From Nephrocerus scutellatus (lineage: Eukaryota; Arthropoda; Insecta; Diptera; Pipunculidae), in the NCBI GenBank assembly GCA_947095585.1, contig OX352762.1, forward strand, positions 115,908,930 through 115,972,929: 64,000 nucleotides of DNA, written 5' to 3'. A program made the translations under genes and the position numbers. Below, piece after piece: positions 12,810 to 24,059 of this stretch. The notes beneath the pieces are model-generated. The model saw only the letters and a list, made by a program, of their open reading frames with translations. It did no database searches and was not told the origin of the DNA. Positions within the stretch are counted from its first letter, which is position 1; the number at the start of each line of letters is the position of its first letter.

Positions 12810-13049
12810 GATAATAATAATATTCGGCGCGACAGACCATTGCGGCCCAAGGCCCAGCTTCTCGCGACCATTTGTGTTGCGCATTTATATTTTTGGAAGC
12901 TTTCCGTGACAAGTTATTACTCTCGAAACGTTTGTCACCCATTCGGGAGGGGTGGGACACCGTGAAAAATACTTTTGGTGTTACTGGGACTCGAACCACG
13001 TACCTACTGCTCAGTAGCCACGCGCATTTCCCCCGAGCCACGGCGCCCA
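12810..13049 (-). mobile_element. tRNA-derived SINE, copy 1 (inserted in LINE-A)
   Basis: The element runs right to left. The tRNA-like head lies at 12975-13049, with a B-box match reading CGTGGTTCGAGTCCCAG on the minus strand, and the (ATT)n tail lies at 12810-12820. It shares head, body (GACAAACG, GAGAGTAATAACTTGTCACG) and tail with the copy at 19842-20128. The target duplication CGCTCATTTAA / CGCTCATATAA (12799-12809 and 13050-13060) shows it inserted into LINE-A. The A box is broken by a small insertion, so this copy is unlikely to be transcribed by Pol III. Confidence 0.8.
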
Positions 13050-13540
13050 CGCTCATATAACATAGTGGAGCACAAATTTGAAGAAGTGCTTTATTTAACT
13101 ACAGCAGCCGATAACAGCATGGAACCAAAAATAAGCGTATGGCGCTGTAGCAAATGGGACTCTTGCTACGCTTAAAAGGAAAGTCTTACGGAAAATTGTT
13201 GGCCTCGTATGTGAGGGCGGTCGATTGCGCAGACTCTATAATGATGAGATCTACGAGCATTGCTACGATATCGACACTGTGAAGAGAATTGAGCTCGGTA
13301 GGCCCCGGTGGGAAAAACACCTTAATCGTATGAGCAAAGTGGATCCTGTTCGGAAAGTCCATTGCAAGAGGATTTATGGGAGGCGACAGCTAGGCAGTCA
13401 AAGTCTAACTGGAGGGATGTCGTAGACAAGGACGCTTAGAGTTTAGGTATGCCAAACAGAACGACATCGACTCGAAATCGGGATCGGAGGAGAGATTTTG
13501 CCCCGCTTCCCGGCTTAGAGCCAAATATGATGATGATATT

Positions 13541-15344
13541 AATTTTTCACTCATTTAAGATACGTTTCCTTTCTACCTTCTTCTGTGCATAAGCATAATA
13601 CAAGCCTAAAATCAGCAGCAAACTGCATCATACCTATACTCCTATAGACGAAATCTGAATAAGGGGATTTCTGGTGGATCTGGTCCACCAACTAACCTTA
13701 TGCAACCAAACGAGTAGAAAAACTCTTGCATTTATGTTTTCCAATTACATACTCGTACATATACTGAACCGTTGTTGAATGGCCATCAGGAGCTCTCACT
13801 TGGGGGACTACGACACTGCCATTGAATAAGTTGACATTATTTGCCTACAGATGCAGTCCCGCACAATGTCAGATCTTTCATTTCATTTTAAGTGAAAGTA
13901 TTCTCATTTTGCATTTGCTTGAGTTGGGTCGTGGATTGTGAGCACAGCAGATATTCGCTGGAATATCGAAATGTGAATGACTTTTCTGCTCCCTACAAAC
14001 GGCGTTTAGATTGTTGGCGTTGTCTTTGCATTTTGTGTGTGCAATATACGAGTAGGTACTTTTTATACTCGCATATTCGTTTATATGTTATTTTATTGTA
14101 CATTGTTTTGATTTGGATTTGGGAAAAAACTTTCTATGCAAATTTGTAAGCGTTTCGTTTTATCAGCGTTCAACCTATTATGCGATATGTAAATTAATAA
14201 AATATTATTGTGTTTGAAGCATTTATCACGTGCATAAAAGAGATATACATTTTTTCGTCACAGCATTTAATGTCACAAAATATTCAGTAAGCGTTTTTAG
14301 AGTTGTTCTAAGATCTTTATGGTAATAAAAACTCGGAGCAAATATTTTAACGTCTTTGTTGAAGAAATGCGAAGCTAATTAGAATCTGCAAGCACATAAT
14401 AATGTGCAGAGTAATTTCATCTTTAACGAGTAATGATTTTCTTCCGGGGTATGCTTAGGACCCCACCCACTGGACCAGTTTTCCAGACCATGTCATCAGC
14501 TCCGTTCTGGTTAACATACGTTTATATCATATTTTCAGCGATTTTCAGCCCCTCATATATTTTCATTGAACTTCCAACTGCAACTGTGTTAGGCTGCCTT
14601 AAACAAATGGAATATATGCAATAAAAATTTGATCCGAACTGGATTTGCCTTTTATGCCATTAACGTTTGGATTTGTCTTTTAGATTGTCATAGAAACTGT
14701 ATAGCTGTAGCTGTTCCCAAAACGATTCACTACACGCACACATGAATACCTACGTGTCCAACACGTTCCAAAAAATGACAGCTCCATGCTTCGTATGCAA
14801 AATTTAAAAATTATGAACAAGATCTAAAAACATAATATTTGTAAAAAAAATTTGTATGGGAGCCGCCTGACCAAAGTTCTTTAAATACCAAAATGTGCAG
14901 GACACTAGTATTTAAAAACTCTGAAACATTCTGAAAATTATTTTAAAACATGAGATTTGCAAAAACAGTTCATATGTTGGTCCCTTGACCCAGAATGCTG
15001 ACTACTTCTAAAATACGTCGAAAACCTGCTCATTATGGTATAAAACCACTACGCAAAAGAATGAACGCGATCGGCTAAAGGGTTTGGCAGTTCGTGGGGA
15101 CCATACATACACACTAAGTTTCACTTTATATAGGTTGGTTTTTTATATTTTACATTTTCCCCCACCTTTCTCTTACCTTCCGCGTGATGATGGGGTGTAC
15201 TTAAGCCTATAACCTTCCTTCAACTGCCAATAATTTATATTGAAATTTTCATAAAAATTGGTTTGTAAATGTGGCTCATGTTAAAACTTGTCATCTCAAT
15301 TATTATTATTTTTGATTATTATAATAATAATATTGCACAATTAA
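13541..15344. other. non-coding with a dispersed-repeat edge
   Basis: No exon recognised. ORFs at 13892-14149 and 14433-14624 have no family features. The text at 15208-15275 is the second copy of the repeat edge seen at 3112-3180. Confidence 0.4.
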
Positions 15345-15800
15345 GATTCTATAAATGAATGTCAAGATTTTGTAGCCAATCCGTAACAGTTGGAGATACT
15401 TTTACAAAATCGGCTGGGTCGCCCTGGTACATTCTAAGTGCGCACTCGGTAGTCACGTGTTTGATGTTCTGCACATAGTTTCCATAGTCACAAAATGGTG
15501 TTTCAGCTGCTCCCCACTTATAGAGCGTTGGGCACATCTCGCGTTGTTTGTTCGCAACTTTTCCTAGGGATGTCGTGAATGGTTGTCGGGAAACAAGTCG
15601 TTGCTAGAACTGGAATCCCACTCGGTCTTCCAGTACTCTATTGTCTCGAAGTTCCTACTCTTTAGTTCTTGGGCTAGTTTAAGAGGTGGGCGTCGAGAAA
15701 AGGGCGCTTCGCTCGATATCTTCATGTATGGGAAGAAGGTTGCTGGCATTGATTTTCTCATATTCTCGTAGAAGAGCATTTTGTCGTCTTATCTTTGCAG
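15345..15800 (-). mobile_element. LINE ORF2 C-terminus (degenerate)
   Basis: Minus-strand translation in two frames gives a basic linker with EYWKTEWDSSSSNDL, then YKWGAAETPFCDYGNYVQNI and HVTTECALRMY, ending WLQNLDIHL with a stop at about 15349. The Cys/His knuckle (CDYG...H...C, usually CDCG...HIV..C) followed by a short WLxNLDI tail is the C-terminal signature of a common insect LINE family. The RT domain is not present. A frameshift separates the two parts. Confidence 0.65.
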
Positions 15801-16044
15801 GCTATATATTGCTTAGCACGGGAAGAAACCGGGTTGGTGTTGAGCTGATAGTTTCTGAGATTATGCGCATTGAAGAATTTAGTTGACAGTCCAATTTATT
15901 TGTGTGAGCTCTATTGAGCCAGATCGGGGAACATTATTCAGCAGCGGAGAAGACCAAGCCCAGACTGGCGCGAAGCGGAGTGTCTTTTCAGGTGCTCCCC
16001 ATGTTGTTGACACTAACTTCGGGATGATGTTATCCAAAAAACAG

Positions 16045-16268
16045 CAAAAGTATTTTTCATGGTCCCACCTCTCGCGAATGTCTGACAAACATCCGAGAGT
16101 AATAACTTGTGACGGAAAGCTTCTCAATTCGCCGTTCGCATACGGCATTAAACTGTAGGTCCCTTCCATTTGGAGCAAAAAAATACATGCACAACACAAA
16201 TAAATGGTCGCGAGAAGCTAGACCTTAGAACACAACGGTCTGCCGCACCGAATATTATTATTATTACT
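16045..16268 (+). mobile_element. tRNA-derived SINE, copy 2 (5'-truncated)
   Basis: Body and tail match the other SINE copies in the plus orientation: CTCTCGCGAATGTCTGACAAA, GAGAGTAATAACTTGTGACG, GGTCGCGAGAAGCT, then CCGAATATTATTATTATTA at 16250-16268. The tRNA-like head with A and B boxes is missing; sequence before 16045 is unrelated. The tail abuts an RTE-like LINE fragment on the other strand. Confidence 0.7.
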
Positions 16269-16800
16269 AAATATTTATGAGAATTCAATTCAAACTTCTT
16301 CGCTATGTTGTCGTCTGGTTTTCTCAGTGTGTGTCCAATCCAGAGCCATTTCCTTTGCTTTATGTGCACATCCACTTTTGTTTGTCCAGTCATAAATCAC
16401 AGATCTTTAGTATGTACCGCAGACAACGATGAACAAAAGCTTGTAACCTGCTCGAGATGTTGGCAGAGCAATTCTATGTTTCACAGGTGTATAGCAGCAC
16501 GGATTTCACGTTGGATTCAAACAGTTATGTCTTGTTGCGAAGCGATATTTTTTACTGGAGAAAAGATTCCAAATGCACTATGGGCTTTATTTATTATATT
16601 GCCGACGTCCAGTTACGCTCCATACCATCGAGTGACACAAAACTACCTCTATGGTATTCTATGGTCCTCTATGGTAAGGACCTCCTCTATGGTCTCCTAT
16701 CTCAAAACAACCTGTTATTGTTGGTTTCGACTAGTGTGCATTATTACTTTACGACGTTAATCCTTAAGCCAGCCACATCCCCATTCTGTTGCAGCGATTG
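16269..16800 (-). mobile_element. RTE-like LINE fragment, C-terminal region
   Basis: The minus strand reads FESNVKSVLLYTCET, a stop, NCSANISSRLQAFVHRCLRY, then a gap and IKQRKWLWIGHTLRKPDDNI, ending in the SINE tail at 16268. These blocks (NVKSVLLYGCETW, RLQxFVNRCLR, RKWRWIGHTLRKP) are characteristic of the C-terminal half of RTE-type reverse transcriptases. Stops and frameshifts show a dead copy. Confidence 0.75.
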
Positions 16801-18889
16801 ATACATTCGGCTAAGGGCACCAGTATTCTTTGCCAGTAAACAGGAAACATAACATATAACATATTCAAGTTTAAATTATTTATCAGACATTAATGAAACG
16901 GTTGTGCATATCAAGTGGCATCTTATTGATAAAAAAAATCTATCAAGATCAAAAACTTAAAGCAAACAAATCTGTGTATTATGAGCCATCAGAAGTGGTC
17001 TGATAAGGATTTCGACTATGCTAGAGTCCTTCTCGAAAAAAAGAAAAACCACTGATCGCTTCCGGTGTGGCCGGCGGGGATTAGAAAATATAACTATAAC
17101 CAGCTGTCTAACAACTCCCACTCCTTCCATTACATTGACATCAGCAAAGATCGGTGATGACCAAGCCATTAACGAACATTTAACACAACAGCCATACTTA
17201 GCATTAGTTAACTTCAACTACGAGTACAAGCAGTGATTAATCTAAGCGCTGCAAGTATCTTCCACTGTCAAAAGCAAACAAAATTAAAATCCTTACAGCG
17301 CAAAGAGCAAAACAACACAAAACGTACAGATTACCTCACAACTGGTCGCAGTCCCCACAATAACACGTTGAAGAATTTCATTAAAAGTCCCTCATCAGTT
17401 CGGCTTCATCAGTTCGAATGTAAGACCATTTATCGGAGCTGTTGCAGCTGAAGCGTTGTTAAGAGACACCATACAATAATAATTACATAACCAAAAGCAC
17501 TTGTGCCGTAATAATTGTTAATACTTATATTATAACTCATCTTATACTGGTCTCTTGGAGTTTCTACAACAAGTACAAATTGACGATTACAGTCTTCATC
17601 TCTTCCCCTTGCGGTTTTATTCGAAGATTTCTTTTTGTTTATCAATAAGAAAAAATTCAGTTACATGTCACGGAAATAGAAATAAAAAAACTTTGCTTAT
17701 TTCACAATGCATCATATTTTATCTTTGTGGTAACATCGGTATTGTACCAACACTCTCGTTTGTTGCAAATATAATTTTTCAAATGATATCCATTAACACG
17801 TGACTAAAGATATTGTTTTTTTTATTAAATTCGCTTTTAAAACAAGCACTCGCACGTCCTATGTTTTGACCCAATTGTTTATAAGCAGTCGGCAGTAAAA
17901 TATTATGTTTCCTATCGACATTACTCTCTGGTAAAGTGTGTTGGTCGTCAACCTCTACTACTTGTCATCAACATTTCTCCGAATATTTTTACTATTTCTG
18001 TTACTATTTCTATAAAGATATGTAAGTGTTGTACAGGAAAAGATCGTATGTCTTGATTAAATTTAAAAAAAAAAATTTAACATTCAACAACGCTTTGTGA
18101 CACATTACTGAAGAGTAACACATATCGTCATCAACTGCGTTAAGTTTAACATAAATGAATTATATTTTACAAAGGTAGAAAAATAAATAGAAATAAAAAT
18201 GTTTATTGTGAACATGTGTAGATTTTTATTTATGTACCTATTTGATATAAAATAATTACAAAAACGTGTGCTGGGCTTGGCATTCCGACGGCTGTAGATA
18301 TATCGTTAAAGTGCGTAATGTTCGGATATTTCATTTTAGATGTACTTGGTTAATACTACGAGCACTGATGGCGGGAGAGGAACTCGAATGTATCAGCGCT
18401 TGCACCCCATCCCATAACCATCACGGAGCACGATTCCAGTCAGACAACCAAAACAAGTACCTAACTTAAAATTTCATCTTTTATGGATCGATCATTTATT
18501 TTATCAAATTGAATGTTCAATACTTTCTTTTAAAACTTCAGTAGAAAGCGTTGCATTATGTGCCGCACAAATGATTAACCTGCTTCTTTTCGCACCTACT
18601 TTAAAAAACCTTTTAAAATACACTGAGATAAAAGTAAAGTGGCACACCTCGAAACTCTTAAATAAATTCAACAAAGCTTGAACTAAATCTTCTTTTTAAG
18701 CTTGGTTTTCTTATTTAAACTAGAGTTACAAATGCTATTTAAAGTGGAGTGGAAAAAATAGTGAACTATTTGGCATTTCCAAAGAAATTAGCACTTTTAT
18801 TGTGTTCCAAAGAACATTATGTGACGCTCCCTCCCCCACCCCTTATCATGTAGAACTCAAACATCTACATTTGTTACTTAATTTACTTA
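16801..18889. other. non-coding
   Basis: AT-rich with several short ORFs (for example 17018-17236 and 17555-17803) lacking recognisable domains or plausible splice structures. I see no repeat family here. Confidence 0.4.
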
Positions 18890-19830
18890 CTTATGTCCTA
18901 TATCCCTTTGTTGGTCCTTAGGGCCTCTACTACGCCATCCTGGCAATGAGCTTTAGCTCTCTCCAACTCTTCCGTGACTCCTCCTCAACCGTTCTGCGCC
19001 ATGTATTTCTCGGACGACCCGTTCTTCTACCACCCTGAGATAACATATTCTATTGCATTGCTTAGCTTGCTATGGAACTGTCGCCTTTTCGAAGTGTATG
19101 ACCAATCCACTGTCACTTCCGTCGTTGGATGATTGTGCCAATTGGTTCCTGACCCGTTCTATGGTAAAGATGTTCGTTAGAGATACATTTCATAGACAAC
19201 CCTTAAGATGTTCCGTAGGCACCTATATACGAAGTTTGTAATCTTTTTGTGATAGTAGTGCTGCACCCATACAACAGCACGGATTCAACATTTGAACGGA
19301 ACAGTCACAACTTGGTGTTAAAGCTAATCACATTGCTTCGCCATATCATGGACATCATTCCAAACACTGATTTTGCTTTGCCGATTCGGTTGACAATGTC
19401 CTGTTCGGTTCCACTTTCGGTCGAGACAATACTCCCAAGATATTGGAAACTCTCTACTCTCTCTACCGGTTGTCCAGCAATGTTAACTTGAGTTACTGAC
19501 ATAGTGCCGAGGTTGATGATTTTGGTTTTGGCAGTCTTAATCTTCAAACCCGCAACATTTGTCTCCCTTTCCACATTTGTTGTCATTTGGTGCAGCTCCA
19601 TAATCCTGTGAGTGAGTAAACAAACGTCGTCAGCGTAGTCCAGATGTTTGAGTTGAGATGTAAGAGTCCAACGAATTCCTCCGTTTGCAGTAGATAAAGC
19701 TGCGCGAAGCACATCGCTAATCACCAACAAAAAAGGTATCGGCGATAGAATGCAACCTTGTCGTATCCCACTCAGGATCTAGAATTGCTCTCATTCCTCT
19801 CACAGCTTTTCTCTACGCAGCACATGACAT
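18890..19830 (-). mobile_element. RTE-like LINE fragment, RT plus C-terminus
   Basis: The best part is an open minus-strand segment at 19305-19730. It reads LKHLDYADDVCLLTHRIMEL, with the catalytic YADD box, then KTKIINLGTMSV, RVESFQYLGSIVS and IGKAKSVFGMM. After a degenerate stretch the tail reads GRPRNTWRRTVEEESRKSW at 18960-19030. This is the usual order of an RTE-type ORF2: RT palm, thumb, C-terminal tail. The endonuclease and the 5' half of RT are absent, so it is a 5'-truncated insertion. Confidence 0.85.
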
Positions 19831-19841
19831 TAAGAGCCATC

Positions 19842-20128
19842 ATAATAATAATAATATTCGGCGCGACAGACCGTTGCGGTCCAAGGCCGAGCTTCTCGCG
19901 ACCATTTGTGCTGTGCATGTATATTTTTTGGACACAAATGGAAGGGACCTACAATTTAAGGCCGGATCCGAACGGCGAATTGAGAAACTTTCCGTGACAA
20001 GTTATTACTCTCGGAACGTTTGTCAGACATTTGCGAGAGGTGAGATACCGTGAAAAATTCTTTTGGTGTTACTGGGATTCGAACCACGAACCTCCTGCTC
20101 AGTAGACATGCGCACTGAGCCACGGCGC
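19842..20128 (-). mobile_element. tRNA-derived SINE, copy 3 (best preserved)
   Basis: Read from 20128 leftward it starts GCGCCGTGGCTCAGTGCGC, which contains an A-box match. About 30 bp on it reads GTGGTTCGAATCCCAG, a near-perfect B box. Then follow a body of about 200 bp (CACGGTATCTCACCTCTCGC, GAGAGTAATAACTTGTCACG, AAATGGTCGCGAGAAGC) and a tail of (ATT)n at 19842-19858. The head-body-tail layout and three dispersed copies make this a tRNA-derived SINE family. It sits between two LINE fragments; the target duplication is not clear here. Confidence 0.85.
20074..20128 (-). promoter_or_regulatory. internal Pol III promoter (A and B boxes) of the SINE
   Basis: The A-box-like GTGGCTCAGTGCGC (minus strand, within 20110-20128) and B-box-like GGTTCGAATCC (within 20074-20088) are about 30 bp apart, as in tRNA genes. 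The head does not close into a full cloverleaf by eye, so this is a promoter remnant, not a tRNA gene. Confidence 0.65.
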
Positions 20129-20139
20129 TCTGGCTACTA

Positions 20140-20470
20140 TTTACAAGGCGTTTATTCGCCCTAAACTTGAGTACAATTGCCATTTCTGGTCAGGTACGCT
20201 CAAGACTACATACCTGCATCAGCTAGATAGAATGCAAAACCGTGCTACAAAACTTATCAGTGACGTAAACATTGCGAAGTCACTGCCTGAATACCGCAGG
20301 AATGTTTTGTGCTTATTTTCCATTTTTATCGCTTTTTCCACCGGCCGGCAGCGCTCAACAGAAATACCCAGTTGCTTACAAACGCATTATTTCGATGCAT
20401 GTCTAAAAATGTAGAGCATCTCTACCAAAACCATTTTCCCGTCCCGAATGAACATTAAATGACATATAAG
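20140..20470 (+). mobile_element. LINE ORF2 C-terminal fragment (jockey/CR1-like)
   Basis: The plus strand reads KAFIRPKLEYNCHFWSGTLK, then LHQLDRMQNRATKLISDVNI and PEYRRNVLCLFSIF. The pattern (IRPxLEYxxxxWSG, LDRxQxRAxxLI, HRRxVxxLxLFYR) marks the region after the RT domain in jockey/CR1-type LINEs. Both ends are truncated, and it abuts the SINE. Confidence 0.7.
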
Positions 20471-20604
20471 GATATACGGATTTTCTGTTTGTTCTAAAAC
20501 TTGCTCTATTTGCTCTTTCTAACCCGAAATAAATCGATATTAAGAAATAAATAAACAAATCAAATAAAAAGGGCAAAAACATCCAAAGTCAACATTTCAA
20601 ACCA

Positions 20605-21165
20605 AATAAAAAAATGTTTTTCTTGTCTCTAATAGCGTGTATTTGCTCCACGAGTGCGAATAAAGGGGAAATTCGTCTGGACAACCCTCGAACGAGATTC
20701 TATGTAACGGTATCGTCCATATTCTTCCATTCCTCGATTGGAGCAGATTTCAAGCCACCAAGTGTAGCTGGAAAGGCATATCTCCTTTTTCCTAACATGT
20801 CCCAAACGTGTTCGATGAGGTTTGTGTTTGAGCTCTTTACAGGCCGAACCATTATATTCTATGAAGATATTCAGTAAGACACATGGCACAAGACGTGTGG
20901 TCTTACCTTACCTTGAATCACCAAAACAAATGCGCGCCAAATAATATTGGAACAATACATATTTCGCAAGAATGTTTTTAAATTAGGAATCTGAATCGAG
21001 GCTTTAACGAAACAAAGTCCTGAGCTTCCGTGTAATGAAATTCCCCTATAAATATTAGGGAAACTCTCCGGACATTTTTTCATTAAGGATCTCAAACCGA
21101 AGAGTACCTATCACCTTTCCTTCTCCACACTATCTGACGTCCATCTGGTGATTGCAAACAAAACC
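20605..21165 (-). pseudogene. Tc1-like transposase, C-terminal two thirds, broken
   Basis: The minus strand reads SPDGRQIVWRRKGER, a stop, then RGISLHGSSGLCFVKAS and a stretch ending GKVRPHVLCHVSY. A frame change leads to SSNTNLIEHVWDMLGKRRYA, where SPDLNPIEHVWD is the family norm, then WKNMDDTVT and ALVEQIHAIRD. This follows the Tc1 transposase order, including the QDNARPH block (here degraded to IQGKVRPH, with the usual DN lost) and the NPIEHVWD block (third catalytic acid retained). It is a different family from the remnant at 1016-1365. Confidence 0.8.
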
Positions 21166-22216
21166 TTAACTCATCCCTTAAAAGGAACTCGATTCAAATT
21201 GTTCTCTGTTCTGGGTGTACTGTATAAAAACGATTTTCTCAATAGAATGCATGTATTAGAAGGAAAATATAAGCGTTATACTTTCTAAATGATACTCGTA
21301 TCAAAAACATCAAAAAGTGTGACTACGCCACTTTTTTATAACTCATATCAATCTGCACCAGATGTAGATTTAAACTGTGTCCGATTTCTCCCAAACTTTG
21401 GGTAGTTAAGGAATTTATGGTGAGTAATATGAGGATAAGTGGGCGACTTAGTTTAATTAATTAGTGCGTTGGGCTACAGAGAGTCAGGTACAAAGATTGA
21501 ATTAAAAAAAAGTTTTCTCATGACAAATATCTGAGAAATTTCGGAGAGAAATAATTGATCATGGAAAGCTTTCCCGTCTGCCTTTGCAATAACATAAAAT
21601 GCCCTATACCACAACGATGTGGTATGCCAAATATACAAATGTCATGTTGAGCCAACCATTCTTTACCGACGTAAAGGATCTTTAGGAGTGCGGAATCAAC
21701 CCAATTACTTATGACCTTATTAGGTCTCCCGAGGACTGTGGTTGCAAAACGGCGACTCAAGCTCTATTTGAGGCCACACCACCTAGAACTGGATTTTCCA
21801 ATCTCACGAATGCCCGCAGCAAGGGATTTGCACCCTTATAATGTACAGCTTGACGTTAGGGAATTACGGAAATTACATGTGCCTTAAATACCTGCGGCCC
21901 ATAAACACATATTACACATACTTTATGTGCGACCAAATAAGGATCTCTGTATTGGTCGGTCGATATGAAAAATAGGCTTATTGAAGGACCACTAGGCTCG
22001 CTTTGTGGCGGATGAACTGGAAGATGGACTGGATGAAGCTGAAGACTTTTTTGAACATCGCTTTGTGATGAAAGCGATACAACAATGAAAAGCAGGAAAC
22101 ATTTGTACGATGTTCAAGCGCAATGATTGTTTTCGTGATATTTCCGTCATATAGGTTTTATCACGCGGTTCTATATCCTGTCTAGTAGATGCAATGCTAT
22201 CTTGAAAGCACCTGAC
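21166..22216. other. non-coding
   Basis: No recognised exon, RNA gene or repeat. The ORF at 21518-21760 (minus) has no domain features I can name. Confidence 0.35.
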
Positions 22217-22285
22217 CTCAAAAGGGTGGGAAAGGCAGCCGGAAACGCCTGTCAAAAGGGTGGGAGAGGCAGCCGGAGACGCCTG
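22217..22285. repeat. 34-bp direct tandem duplication
   Basis: Two adjacent near-identical units begin CAAAAGGGTGGGAAAGGCAG and CAAAAGGGTGGGAGAGGCAG and both end with ACGCCTGT. They differ at about two positions. Probably replication slippage in a GC-richer patch. Confidence 0.8.
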
Positions 22286-24059
22286 TTATTTTAGATTTTG
22301 GTTCTGGTATTTGTGGGTACCTCCGGTTAACAACTAGTAAATGTATAAACAGTAGCCAGGTCTGAGAAGGTGAAGTATGTCAGGCATCAATTCTCGTGAG
22401 TAGGAACGTTAAACAGACAAAACAACTATTGTTATTTTTTTATTGGTTAGAGGATCATTTTTCTATCCATAGCATTAAACTTAAAAAAAAGACTAACTAT
22501 TTCAGGAAAATTAAAAGGCCATACAACTGTCCGTAGGTCAATGAAGGCACACTTCCTTACTGATATCCACATGAAACTATAACTACGTAGGAGTGTCTGA
22601 ATCCAGTTAGATATCACACACCAAATAAAGGTTACATACGTCAACGTCAACTGTTCTGATCGAAATTACAATAGAGACAATGCCGAAGAAAGCCCTTAAA
22701 AACTATATAGCAAACAATGACTGTGAAAACGCGTGATAATATTATTTCCTTAAAGAGATTATGATGGAAAATACCACAAAAAGGAAACGAACAGCCGCAT
22801 ACATTTCCTTGAAAGGAAAGATGTTTTAAAAAGGTTACAGGTATATAACATTAAAACGCCTTAAATGGTAGAGAATAGGCAAAAAAGGATTTAGAAGATA
22901 ATATAATGGCCCAGAAATTACTGCACCAAAGAAAAAATAAGCACAGCCAATAACATAGCAAACAAACGACATCATAATCTACTATATTAGAATAGAACGT
23001 ACATGAAACTGGAGGTCACTGGTCCTTAATAGAGGAATCTTTCGTGAATGCCGCGTTTCAGGAACTTAAAGCTTAAGAGCTTAAGAATGATATGGAATCA
23101 TTTGTTAAAAATGTTAACAATTGGAAAATGTAACTTCTTTTGATTGATAAGTGCGTGACTAAGTTTATTTAAATAAATGTTTACTAGTTGTAGACAACAC
23201 GAGTAATTATGCTTACTAACTAACTAACTAACTAACTGATATAATATCCAAGTAAATTGCTTTATATAATGTAGTAATGCTTACATTATTTTATTTGCTT
23301 AATCCTTCTTCATTCCCATAAAGTACCAAGAGAAGAATTCAAAAAAGAAAAAACACCAAAGTGCTCAATAAAAATTTCACTTTTAATTTTAAATTTCGTC
23401 GTTGCTGTATTATTTTGTACTGAAATTAAAGCCAACAAAAAAATTGAAAATTTCTGAATTCTCTAATAACGAACTTTTTACTATTCACCACCGAATTTAC
23501 AAATTGGCATACTTTTGTTATTTTAAGCTGGAAAATTTTTTATTTTCAACGCGCACCAAATCACGAATATATCATATCATTGGCGTAGATTCAAAATATA
23601 ACTGACTTTTAATATAAGGATTACACCGATCTTGTAAAATAATTCATTCCGCGTGGCTATTGTTGAATGTAACAGAGACAAAACTTAACTGAACGGACTA
23701 CCAGCACACGCTTACTACCAAACCGACTAAACCACTAAACAGTCGAACGATCGTGCACACCAAACAGCATTATTTGGTAATGGTAAGCGCAACAGCAGCC
23801 GCATACTAAAACGAAGGCGAAGATGTGTCTCTCTGTCAATACAAATTATGGTGGAACTTGCAGAACGCATTATGATCTGGATCTGGCTTTTAGCTGGCTG
23901 AATAAAAAGCAAAGCTCTATGTTTGGCTAAAAGACCTTATTAAGATAAGTACTTGTATGTTTATGTTAGGCCACGAGGGGCGTTAAAAAATTAAGTTCCT
24001 TGAGATAAATATACCGTCATTTATAAGAGTCTTACACTTTTTTTAAAAAAAAATTGTGC
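22286..24059. other. non-coding with a (CTAA)n microsatellite
   Basis: No exon recognised. An (ACTA)n run of about six units lies at 23214-23238. Confidence 0.4.

Larger units (their letters stand above)
11690..13540 (+). mobile_element. LINE-A copy 3, interrupted by two later insertions
   Basis: The segment before 12068 contains the LINE-A text FKAAYDSIARLELYKAMR. Between 12677 and 12809 the element resumes with SVQEAFSRIHRS and LGLHINESDCNYMVAMAAKK. After 13061 it continues with NSMEPKISVWRC, YDIDTVKRIELGRPRW and the 3' end GAGCCAAATATGATGATAT. The gaps are filled by a 608-bp insert (12069-12676) and a SINE (12810-13049), each flanked by duplicated LINE-A target sequence. Stops and frameshifts are frequent, so this is the most decayed of the three copies. 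Confidence 0.85.

Noticed and set aside
20074..20128. Possible tRNA gene
   Set aside because: A and B boxes are present but acceptor and anticodon stems do not pair by eye and the text continues into a repeated SINE body.
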